Shown one piece after another: positions 23,601-35,600 of a stretch of 64,000 nt of DNA (its first letter is position 1; every line of letters begins with the position of its first letter). Below the pieces are notes generated by a model, which was not told where the DNA came from, did no database searches, and saw only the letters and a program-made list of their open reading frames with translations. Source of the DNA: Daphnia carinata (taxonomy: Eukaryota; Arthropoda; Branchiopoda; Diplostraca; Daphniidae); the NCBI RefSeq assembly GCF_022539665.2, contig NC_081331.1, forward strand, positions 4,250,501-4,314,500. Direction: 5' to 3'. Both the position numbers and the translations under genes were made by a program.

Positions 23601-24603
23601 AATAACTGTTTGTGTTTTGTTTTTTTTGTTGATTTTTTATTTTTTTTTTTTTTTTTTTTTTACCTACGAACAGAAAAATAATGATAGTAGGAAAAAAAAT
23701 TGAATATTATTGTCCGACGGGCTCGTATACCAATTTTTTGTTTGTTTTTTTTTTCAAATCTTTTGTGCAGGTACGTGTACAGCGCAATTTTGAACCCTTC
23801 TGTATAGGAGGTAAAAAAATTTTTTAACTGGACGACGTGCCGAAATGTAGGGCAGGATGTATTCAATTTGGCTCTTGCCATCGCAAAGATTTATGCATCG
23901 ACATAAAAGTCACATGGTAACCCACACAGACGCACACGGGGGTGAGTTGAGGGTCCCTTTGAGGTTTTTCGGTTACTCAAAAAAAAAAATATCCAATTGA
24001 AAAGAAGGCTCCTTGTTTTTTTTGTTTTTTTTGTTCAAAAGTGGGCCGCCGCCTGGCTATATAAAATTCTGACTAGCTGTTATACGTTCTGTGAACAAAA
24101 CAAAAAAACATCAACGTAAACCCTATGGTAAAAAAAAAAAAAAAAAAAGGACCAACAGTGTGGTGGGGCCGTTGGTTCGTCAGTCAAATGATTAGGTGTT
24201 GGCGTGTTGTGATTATTATCAAATATCTGGCGTACGTGCGGTTACGTTGCTTTTTCGTTTTACTATTACGCTTTCGAAAAGGCCATACACATTTATTTCG
24301 CCCTATAATGTTAATGACTCGCACCCAAGTACCGCTGTACAACATGCAGTAAATGCAGCCTCGAGCTTCCGCCAGCACAGTTTCGTATGGCGATTTTTTC
24401 TTATCGCAATTCTTTAAAAATGTTTCGGTATAGAAAGAGGTTATCCTATCAACGTTAACGTGATTATGTTGTAAAAAGAAGAATGATTTTCCGTAGCGTT
24501 TTTGTTCGGGGGGGGGGGGGGGGCGCGCTAACATTTGAATTTTTTTTAGGTGTAGCTCAAAACTATTATTTTGAACCTTCTCTCTTTTTTTTTTTTTTTT
24601 TTT

Positions 24604-25030
24604 AGAGGAATCGTACGCTGTCGAGGGCGAAACTGAGGGAAGTCTGAGAGCAGGTGGTAGAGGGAGGAGAAAGAATGCGGGATCAGGTGCCAAAATGACA
24701 GAGTCGGGGGGTTAAAAGAAAGGAGAGAAAGAGAGAGGATAAGGAGAGCTTCGCCCTTTGCCGTACGTTGAAGGATGTGTTTGGGACCTGCCGTGTATGT
24801 ACAATGGGGCAGGTTGAAGAAGAAACGAAAGGCCCAGGTATTTTGGATTTGTACAAGAAGTAGATGGCGGGGGTTGATGGGGCAAGGTGAATAAGATAGA
24901 GAGGGAAAAAGAAATAAGACGAGGATAGAGCGGGGGGGGGGAGAAGTAAGGTGGAACAAGTGGATAACTGGAGAAAATGAGATAGAAAAGAGAGGGATGG
25001 TATGGAGGGGAGAAATTTTGTGTTTCTCTC
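24604..25030 (+). repeat. Homopurine-biased tract
   Basis: Over about 430 bp the plus strand is overwhelmingly A and G, made of GGA, GAGA and GAAA words with few pyrimidines. A T run on the left ends at about 24603. No tandem unit is evident. Mirror-symmetric purine runs of this type can form triplex DNA. Confidence 0.7.
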
Positions 25031-26032
25031 TCGAAATGTAGGTGCAGGTTGTTGCTCCGGGCCAAGACCTTCACCTAGACCCGAACCATCACGTCAGCAC
25101 GTTGCAAGTTGACCTACATCTTTTTTTTTTTTTTTTTGTTTCTTTCCGTCTTCTTTTTTCTCCAAAAAAAGAAAAAATAGAAGACGATGATTGCGAGAGC
25201 GCGCGCGCCGCTCCGGCCCCTTTTTTTTTTTTTTTTTTTTTTTTTAATTTTGCCTTTTGGTTATCGTCGCCTTAGATATAGAGGCCCACACTCGTACGCG
25301 AGGTGTGTTTGCTAATCAAATTGTTACACATATCTTGCTCTCTTCATTTTTTAAAAAGAAATCCCAAAACACATTTCGTCGTAATCCGCCTGAGTTATCC
25401 CTTTGATTCTGATAATGAGATTCTTTTTTTTTTTATTATTGGGGATGGGGGGGGGGGTGGACGCACGCGAATGAAAGTGAAATACATTTTTCACGTTTTT
25501 GTTTCATTTCTATTTTGAATGAAGCAAAAAATAAGGGAAAGAGAATAATCAAATCAAAACAGAAATGGTTCAAAAGTTCGCCGACCCTATTGTGAAATAA
25601 GAGGCGGCCGCTAGGAGTTGTGACTGGGTCACAGCTTTGCGGAAGGCGTCACTTTATCCGGTATTAGGAAATACAATATCTCTCCAATCCGCAATGACCT
25701 TCCATTTCAGATATTTTTTTTTTTTTTTTTTTTTTTATAAACAGGAAATGCGAATTTGTTTTCTTATATCTTCAACTTGCAAATGCCCACATTGAACACG
25801 AACCACAGCCAAAAGAACGTGACAGATTTTTTGCTGTTGTTGACGTTTCAATTTATTACGTCTAATTAAAAACAAGAAAAATGCAAATCGCTTTGCTTTT
25901 GCCGTGTAATTGCATAATGAGAAAAAGAAAAAGAAATCAGGATGAATGGGGTTGTCGGCGCCGCGGCGTCTACAACTCAATTAGTTGGTAGCAGCTCATT
26001 CCCGACTTTTAAGATGAAGGTTAAATAGGCAA

Positions 26033-26064
<32 letters not shown>

Positions 26065-28598
26065 GAGCGGGAGATGGGAGTGTACAGGTAAACTGAGAGA
26101 GAGAAAAAAAAAAAAGGACGAACAGGGGGGGAGAGTGAAAATGGGGGGATTCTTGTGATGTGTGTCTTTATATTCTTCTTTATTATTCCACGTATTTTTT
26201 TTTTTTTTCGTTCTTCTTTGCGGTGGAAAATATCATTAGAGAAAACAATTTTTCAAGAGGCTTTGGTATTGGCTCTCTCTCGGTCAGCCATCACGACACG
26301 GGGCAGACGAGAAAGAATGTTCTCTCTTTCTCCTCTCTTCATGATGCGCTTCTCCTGCATCTTTTTTTTTTTTTGTTTTCTCGATCAGAAAAATAAAAAC
26401 AACAAAATGAGGAGACCCGTTTGTTTTGTTTTTTTCTGAATGGGAACAAATCCCCGGGAGCCATTCGACGACGCGCTCGCAACTGGGCGGCTGACCTCCT
26501 TCCTAATACACCGACGAGTTCTTTTTTTCTTTTCCTTTTTTTCTTAATTTTCTTCTCTCTTCATCCCTGTTAAAAAGAAGCCGGTAACTTGAAAAAAAAA
26601 AAAAAAAAAAAAAAAATTTCAAAATATCATCACACGCAGTTGTTTTGTGTCCTTCTCTATTTCATCTTGTTTCAAAAGAGAGACTCGTCATTTATATCGT
26701 GTTTTTTTTTTTGTAACATTTATGACTTATTCAGAAAGAAACCGGTCCGAATTCTCCGGTGCTACCCAACCGAAGGCCGCGATATATTCGATGTTTTTTT
26801 TTTTATATTAATGAATAATCGTAAGTTCTTAGTATTTCGTCGGGGGAGGAGGGGGAGAAATGATGGCCAGGAAAACTAAAAACGAATTGTGTCACCTGAT
26901 TCAGGTTTAGTTTTGCATGGCCAAGAATTTGCACTTTCGAAATTCCTTTTTTCTGTTTTGTTTTTTTTTTCGACCCAACGCAATGTCAACTATTTTTATT
27001 CGAAATGGTATGCAGCCTTCCTACACCCTCGTTTCTCTATAATGCGTCATTGCCGGCAGCCTTAAAGGCAGCTTCTTTTTTTTTTTCGAAAGGAAAAACT
27101 CACATAGCGGAAGCCAAGAGCCGGTAATGTCAAAATGAACAGTAAAAAGCGGGGAATTCCAAAAAAAAAAAAAAAAAAAAAAAAAAGAAACATTAATTAT
27201 GGGTGGGGGGGGGGGGCGGAATGGTGGGTGCATCGTCATTGTCGACTTGCTGGACTTGTGCAGCCGACGCTGAGCGATAGCAACGGCCCAATGAGCACTA
27301 GGTCGTTCGTCGCTTATCCAAATTTGGACGTTTGGAACTTGGAGGAGAAAAAAGGAGGTTCCCTAAAAAGCGATAGAGGAAGAAAGAGAGAGAAGCATCA
27401 GAGTCAAGGCTGACATTCAAAGAAGCATATGTGCTGACGAGGTCAGTCGGTCAACGAGTTTTGACCGAAGATGCACGGACGGAATATTTAAATAAAGAAT
27501 ATGGAAGATGCTCGTTGCCAGTACAGGCTGCAACCATCAAACTGGTCTATGCATTTTTTTTTTTTTTTTTTTCAAATGATTGGGTTCATTGCCATTTGAT
27601 TTTTTTTTTTTTATTCCTTTCAAAAAATTTGTCGTTTACTAAACTATTTTCTTTTACCGGATTTCGTATTATTGATGGATTAACAAGATGTGACGAAGAG
27701 ATATTGCGGAATTTTCCTGTTATGCGTCTTGCCGATGGCGCTACGATTTGTTTTTTAGTCCAGCGAGTCTCACAAGGCTTCGACTTGGCAAGTGTCTTAG
27801 AAGAACGTTAGACGAGTCACTGAGCTCGCCACTATTTTCTGTGCGAGATTCCATCATATTTTTTTTGTTGCTATATGACGATCGCAAATATCTTCTTAGA
27901 AATTAAAAAAAAAAAAAAAAACAAACAAACAAATCTTTTCAGAACGTAGTGGCTTTCGATAGAGTACTGTGTGACTTCTGCCGTGAATTTTTGCTTGCGC
28001 ACGGTCATCGAGCACGAAAGACGTTGCAAAGGCAAACTGGAGAAAGTAGGAAGCGTAACCTTTGTAACGGTTCTATAGGAAATCCTGGAACATGTAGCAT
28101 ACACGTCCATATCTGGACGCTCGTATTTGGTTTCTCTCTGCCTTTTGGCGTGTTCATGTTTGTCTTTCAACCACCTACATCTTCACGTCTACCCCTTTTT
28201 CTATCCGCGTCTTGCTTTTGTTTGTTATGGGGGAGTTTTCTCGCTGGTCTGTTCTCTTTTTTTCTTATTGTTTTTTTTTTGTTTTTTTTCAGTCTCAACC
28301 CCTGTTGACTCGCCCTGTTGCGTGTGGCCAGACTTGTCCAACTCATTCCGACGAACGAAACCAACAGGAAGTGAAAGCTCTGGCGCAACTTGTTAAAACG
28401 TACCCTTCTTTCTCCGACAGACGAAATCGCTTGAATTTTTTTGGCAAATTGACAAGGACGTACATCCTTGTAGGTTCCTCCTTTGAAAACAATTCAAAAG
28501 ACACGCCTTACTAATATTTTTTCATATTCATAGACATCGTCTCGTTGTTAATAGCCCGTTGTTTCACATGGGGTCGACCCGCCTCTGATTGGCTGCTT

Positions 28599-28611
28599 CA
28601 CCTGCCAGGTG
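28599..28611. promoter_or_regulatory. Inverted E-box pair CACCTGCCAGGTG
   Basis: Two CAGGTG/CACCTG half-sites face each other with one base between, making a perfect palindrome. CAGGTG is the Snail/ZEB class of E-box. A CCAAT-like ATTGG lies just upstream (28588-28592). There is no gene close by, so a regulatory role is only a possibility. Confidence 0.3.
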
Positions 28612-29563
28612 TGTATCAAATCAAATCACGGCCAAGAGGATTTATGTAGCGCACATCATCCGTTCGCAACAGTTGGGAAATGACGTTGCGAAAAACAAAA
28701 CAAAAAACAAAGTAGGGGAGAAGAATACCATCCATCATGAATGGGAAAAAAAAAAGCGATGGGATGGTGTAGCAACCTCATTAGAGTGATTGTAATATCT
28801 ACCTTGAAGTCATAAGGAAATAATGAAAGGATATATATATAGGGTGTAGGATAGACAACACAAATGTCTTGAGTGTTTGAACTCGATTGAGGCCGATTTA
28901 CGGAGCGCACTGCTTGAGGTGTGGCGTAAGAAATGGCCGTTTTGGAACACATGTCGTAAGACGTCTCCGTTCATTCGACGCGGGAATTTTTTTTTTTAAA
29001 CGCTCTGCGTACGTGGCTGGGATGCAAACGTTGCAATTAGCCTTTTCTATCCACTTTGTTTCACAACAAGTGGGTCTTATATTCCACGTGAACGAGCCTC
29101 TAAACAATCGTCAACATTAACTGGAGAAAAAAAGAAAAAGAAAAATTAAAACGTGCGGTTTAAAAAAATAATAATAAATGTTTCATTGTGAGAAGCCGCA
29201 TAATATTGTACTCTCTGAAAATAGATTGCAACAACTTCGAATCGAGCCAAAACACAGCGGGATCATCCCGCGAAATGACTGGCCAGGAAAAAAAATGAAA
29301 ATTTAGAGGCATTCAATTGTTAAAAAAAAAAAAAATTCTTTTTCTGTTCCGTTGTAGCTGAGATATATTTAAAGAGACGAGCGAGAAGATCATCTTTTTG
29401 GATGTAGCAACAAGGCAACCCAAACAACAAACTCCAAGGAAACTAAGCAGCAACAGAAGAAGAAGAAAAATGCCGAAGGTGGGACGCGCTTTGCCTCTTT
29501 GCCATACACCTGGTAAACACCTGATGCCTCCAGACGGGGCAGTGACCCACTTTCAAAGGTGTG

Positions 29564-29566
<3 letters not shown>

Positions 29567-29598
<32 letters not shown>
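29567..29598 (+). repeat. (GA)n microsatellite
   Basis: A GA dinucleotide array of about 32 bp followed by an A run and GGGGG, in the gene-poor region. Confidence 0.95.
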
Positions 29599-29602
<4 letters not shown>

Positions 29603-32600
29603 AAAAAAAAGGGGGACTCTCATCTGGACACGTTGTGGGAGAGCTTTGTACCGTTTTTTTTTTTTTTTTTTTTTCTTCTTCTTCCTTATCCGCGAGAGCG
29701 TCTCTTCCTATACACAGCAAAAGATTGGGGGTAAACGTGCGTTGTTTTCCTATTTATTTATTTTTTTTTTTTTCTGGTGTTTTATTATTTTGCGGTGTAT
29801 ATTTTTCTCCATTTCAGGGTACCTGTCAGTGTAATATCGTGCCCGCATCGTAGCGCAATTTTCTTCGTCTAGCGTTTTTTTGATGGATCGGCTAAATGGC
29901 CAAGTTATGACGCAACCATGCGAAAAAAGAAAAACGGTATATGAAAATCGTAGCCAACATGTATTTAAAAAAAAAAAAAAATGGAAGAATAAAGAAAAGA
30001 CCTTTTCCGGGTGTTTTGCTTGACGTGGCGACGAGGAAAACCTTTCATAATCGAAATTCGAAAATTCCTTTTCGGCTTCTCTATCGTTCGGACGAGAAGA
30101 AATTGAAAACAGCGGCAAACGAAAAGGTCACATAAATTTGAAATAAAAAAAAAAAAAATTCCAATAGAAAGATTTAAATATTTATTTATTTTTCTCCGCT
30201 TTGCATGTTCCAGCCACAGCCCCGAAAAATAGGGGAAACAAGAAGTCATTCCAGCCTCCGTTCGAACCAATGTAGGGCGACGAAAAGGACTACGTCTAGA
30301 GAGATCAAGACCAACGATAGTACGCCGAAAATAAAAAAAGTAAGTCAAAAATTTCTATCATTTTTTTTTTCCCCTCCTTTGATTTTACCTATTACCTTCG
30401 GTTAAACACGAACTCGCATCAATTTTATTGTTGTTTCGATGTTTAAAATTATTATTTTTTTTTTTTTTTTTTTTTTAAGAGGATAAAAATGCTTACATGA
30501 TGAAATCGTGTCTTCACTATGGCACGACCATTTGCGAAATGGCTCCATCGGTCGTTTCGTACAATGTCGATATGGAAACTCGACAAAACGAATCTTTTAC
30601 GCTATCATAAGTTTTCCGATAACGTTTCCTTATTTTCCTACCCTCCTTTCGAACCGTAAAAAAAAAATCGAGGAATGGGGTCCGCTTCTTTAGCAATTCA
30701 AATCGAGAAAAATCGCAAGAACCGTTCGTGGACCATATGCCGTTTTCGATTCGCATGTAAACAAGAAAAGAAAAAAAAAAAAACGATACGACGATTTTTG
30801 TGCCGAATTTTTTTTTTTCCTTTTTTCTCGCTAAAAAAGAAAATGGAGATCTAACTGGAAATCAGCGTGTAGCCGTTCCAGGTCGCCGCCCAGTTGGCAT
30901 CATCTCCGCGAGAGATAAAGTCTATTTTTACGTGATACGTAAACAAAGCGGCGACACCATATGGCAGCTTTCTATGTAACTAGGATAATCGCATATCGGC
31001 GCAACAGAAATTGTCCGTGTTTTGTCCGATGGGCTAAAATAACAAAATGAATTAAGAGATTGGCTACATATGGCGATCGACAGTGGGCCGGAATTCAATT
31101 TTAAAACTAGTCTTTGTGTCTTTTCCATAGTCAATGTTGACCGCATAGAAGACGAGGATAGTCGTATTCAAAAAAAAAAAAAAAAAAAAAAAAAAAAGAA
31201 TTATGTATAACGAGTCCTACATCTGTCTTTGGAAAATGACATCATTCTTTCGCCAAAAAAAAAAAAAAAAAAAAAAAGAATCTATCCTCCATGTCCTATG
31301 ACGTCAATGTGCCACTAGTCTATTTGAACCGCTGTGCATTTTCTTTCATTAAAAAAATAAGAAAAGAAAACGCTGTTACTGCTTCACGAAACACAAGGGG
31401 ATAATTATAGTAGCTTCAACATTTTTGAAGAAGAATTGTCCCCAACAGCGAACGGCCCCCTTTTTTTTTTTTTTTTAAACCGATTCCCCGCCGGCCTGAT
31501 TATGTCAGGAAGCGTCCTGATTCTTATCATCCACACTCTCCTTTGCCACGTAGGAAAACAAAAAGAGTCAGACATCCGCCACTCGTTCGATCTATTGGGT
31601 ACAAACATAGGATAACTCGTTCACTTTTACTTCGTTTGACGTCACGTTTCCGTTTTCTAGTCGGAAACTTGAAAGATAATTTTCACTGTGGCTTCAAAGT
31701 GAACCACCAAAAAGAGAAGATCCATTGCGCTGACCATTTTTCCCACCATATAGCAGACGGCTAAACTAGCTGACTGAACGCAACGAACGTTATTTAATAC
31801 CTGTTTTTGTGTCTCGAATGATTTCGATAGGTCATGTGTAACGTATCGTTTTGGACCAAGTCCGAATAACGCCACATAAAATCTAACTGAACAGCGCGTA
31901 AATTTTGCGAGAAAAAAGAAGAAATAAATGTTCTAGAACGAATATTAGCAGGTGTCGTGTGTGGGCACATTAGATGGGTCTGCTGTAGAAAACGTGTTGC
32001 CTTTGTGGCACCAATGAGTTTCTAATTGCCATTTTGAAACTCGATTCGTTTCGGACTTTTCATTTGATTTCGTACGATTTCCATCACGCCGTTGCTCCCC
32101 TTTAGGAATGTTACTGTTGCCATACAAAATCTAATCCGCTTGAACATTTTCTTCATTCAAATCAATTTTTATTCCAAGAAAAAATTTCAGCTCGTTTTCT
32201 CGATTACATCGGTCAACTGGATACTGCAAATTGCTGTTTTTAAAAAAAAAAAAGAAAGGCTGACCGACGAAAAAAACCGGCCAATTTTATTTGAAAGAAA
32301 CCGCAACATTCTGCTGTCAAAGGCTTCACGTCTGCAATGTGCGTTCATGTTTTGAACTGTAGCGGAGAAGGATAGTGTTATTTATTCCCGTAACTGACCG
32401 TAACATTATTACATAGCTTATGTCCGTAATAGCATAGACGACTCAAGTGGATGTCGAGGGGGTTGTACGCACTTGCACCAAAACTCATTTAGCTCTGCTA
32501 CGTGCCGTAATAATATCGCATATAAAAACAAGTAATGACCGACCATTTCTTCAACGGAAAAAAAAAAAAAATTAAATTAAGCCGCCAGCTACTCAGAAAG

Positions 32601-35600
32601 GAATGGCCTATGCTGCCGTTGTTCCATAATGCCTCGTTCCGCTATAATAACCTTGTGCAACTCATACGGGTTTTTTTTTTTTCTTCGACGGTGGTTTATG
32701 ACTTGACAAGAGTACTGTTTGTTTCTTTTGTACGTTTTTTTATTTTATTTATTTATTTTTTTATATATATCTGGGTTACATCGAGACCGTAAGCAGTAAA
32801 AAAAAACAAAAACAAGTCGATTCCATTATATCTGTTATGGTATACCCTGTCCAAGTTCGTACTGTACTTCAAATTGCTTTTCAAGTGCGTAATTCGATTC
32901 ACAAGGAATTTAAATTGCAACGAAAGTACGGGACTCTCAAATCTGCATTTTCGCCTCGTAGAATTCATTTCACATCATGATTTACTTTTGTTTCGTTTTT
33001 TTTTTGTAACCAAAAACCACTTTGGATATCGATATGCAAATTACGAATTTTTCACTGTCCTTTATTTCAATGCGGATCTTTGTTTGTTTGTTTTTTTTCT
33101 TGGAAGAGGGCAGCAACTCGATGGCCCGTGCAATTTTACCAAAGAGAAAGAAAAGAACACGAGGCTTTGATTCCGTTATCAGGCCATCTGCAACGGTTCA
33201 CAGCGATGATGAATTGAAAGTATATGTGTGTAATACGACGTCCTCTCTCCTCCTTTTTTTTACTCGATGCGACGCCGTCCATCCGTTTGCGTGGGAAAGG
33301 AGTCATGAGGCAACGAGGCGATGGCAGAGATAAACGTGTTACAAGCGCATGTATTTCAGCTCCGAATGACGATGTCAAATAACTCTCTTGTACATCGACT
33401 TACAAAACGAATCAGCGGGAATGTTGGCGATCGATGACGATACGATCCGCCAAAAAAAATAAGAAGGGGGTTCTTGCTTGCCAGATGACGATGCATTGCA
33501 ACGCTAGCCAAATTGGCGAATAAGCATATTTTAACAGATCTCTCCCCTCCAGAAAAAAAAAAAAAAAAAAAAATGCTTCATCTTAAATGAGGCCATGCAT
33601 ACGTTTCTCGATTTCTTATGGCAGACATTGTCTAGCTCATCTCTTTTTTTTTTTGAGGTCCGATCTGGCGAACGTATTATGACTCGTATTTATTTGTTTC
33701 GACGTGTTAACTTAGAACTGACTTTGTCTTCCGCAACGGCGGGTGCTCTCACGCTTTCTCTTCAACGAGAATGAATTAGGTTACAAATGATGGAAACATC
33801 ATACCCCTCAATTTATGTGTGTTTGAATATTTATGTGTTTTCTTTTTTTTTTTTTTTGGCGCAAAATTCTTTATAAACAAACGTAACAAAATGAAAAATT
33901 AGTCTTGTGTTTTAAATGCGACGTGCCGAAAAAATCATTTGCATTGACAATTCACCCTTCTTATTTCCAACACGAAAATAAAACAGGTTGTTGTCAAAAT
34001 GTTTGTTTTTTTTTTTTGTTTTTTTTTAGATACCGTCAAAAAGAAATGAATACCGCTGAAGAAAAAAAAAAAAAGAAGAAGAAGAAGAAAGAAGAAGGAA
34101 AAAAAAAAAAACGACGAGAAGAGAAATATATGAAAAGAAGGTCAAAGAAGCAACCGTTATAGAGTTCCCGATCGGAGGAGCTGGCGAGCCACCACCAAAT
34201 GGCCAGCCAAACATGGGGTGAGGGAAACAGACACACCGGGAGCAGAGCCGTGCCGGGAGGACGGCCGAACTTGAGGACGCGCCGAACTTAACGAAAATGC
34301 AACTTCCTTGTAAGGCCATACCAGAAAGAAAAAAAAAAAAAAAAAAAAAAAAAAGGAGAACTGGCGGATGGTCAAATGCGAGCACTGTTAGTAACTCGAT
34401 GTCCTAGTCTAACGGATATTTATTTCGAACGGTTGTTCTCTCCTGGTCTTCGTTATTGTCCGGATTGCCCACACAATCAACAGTATTGCCAGCTTTTTAT
34501 TTATATGTTCACCCTTTTTTTTCGATTTTTTTTTTTTTTTGAAAACATTTTGTACATAGATAGATGATAGGTGTTTTCACGTTTCAAGGAAATCCATATT
34601 GATTCAAATGAGCTAGTCACCAGCAAAGAAGGCGGATCCTGTTGAGCATGAGGCTACCAGAGAGCGCTGGTGATGGTGCGTCAGGTATTTTACGTCGAAT
34701 TGCATTCGTTTTTTTTTTTTTTTTTTTTTAAGGATGTGGCTTATTCACGTTGTCCCTTTGACCCTGATGCCGCAGACACACAGTTTCACATGTTTAGAAT
34801 CCATCACGAGTCTCTCATCCACCGTCGACGAATAACGTGAGTGCCTCCGATACAAATGGGCGTCGTCGCACGGGTTTCCCACCACCCGTTTTTCTTCATT
34901 TTCATTCGTTCGCTACAACAACAGCAAACCGTAAAGCCAAAAACATGCGAAATTACCATCTGCAAGCGGATCGTCCCCCGAAATTCTTTTTTTTTTTTTT
35001 TAATCTGGTCAATGAACTCTGTTGGTGTAAAATTAGAGAGGCCATAATTTAGTAATACGTATTTATATACTAGTAAATTTTAATGGCCAGGGAGAAATTA
35101 ACGGACAATGAACGAAAAAGAATTAACTATCCTGCGTTTAATAAGAAATTTCCGTGATACACAAAAGAGAAGTAGATTGTGTGGATCATCTGTTTGATGA
35201 TGTTCTAACGGATTTATTCCAACGTTTATTACCAATCCGCTTTTAATATTTCCCTTCATTTTATTTATTTTTTCAAAGGTATGGCCTCCATCTTTTGTCG
35301 GGAGTTCAGCTCGTCAGCATGTGCCACCTACTGAGCTCACCATCGACCACGTGAACGAAACCCACGAAGAGTAAAATGGTAACTAACAAAAAATAAAATC
35401 TTTTATCAATCACTAAAAAAAATCAACCATTGAACGCAGCTGACTCTGGAACGATGACGCACGGAGATCACAAAAATGGGGATTTATCCTACGAGATCAT
35501 TTGCGTATAGGATTCGCACTACACTTAGCATGTAATATAAAAGGCAGATCCGTCCATCAAATGGTGAAAAGCTTTTGCTGCTTGAAAAGTGATGTGGAAT

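Noticed and set aside
24184-24693. 169-codon minus-strand ORF
   Set aside because: It is rich in Lys and Pro runs derived from homopolymers, with overlapping ORFs on the other strand and no family features.
27431-27811. 126-codon plus-strand ORF
   Set aside because: It is interrupted by poly-Phe stretches from T runs and has no recognisable motif.
34026-34385. 119-codon minus-strand ORF with hydrophobic runs
   Set aside because: The apparent membrane segments are poly-Phe and poly-Ser from T-rich DNA.
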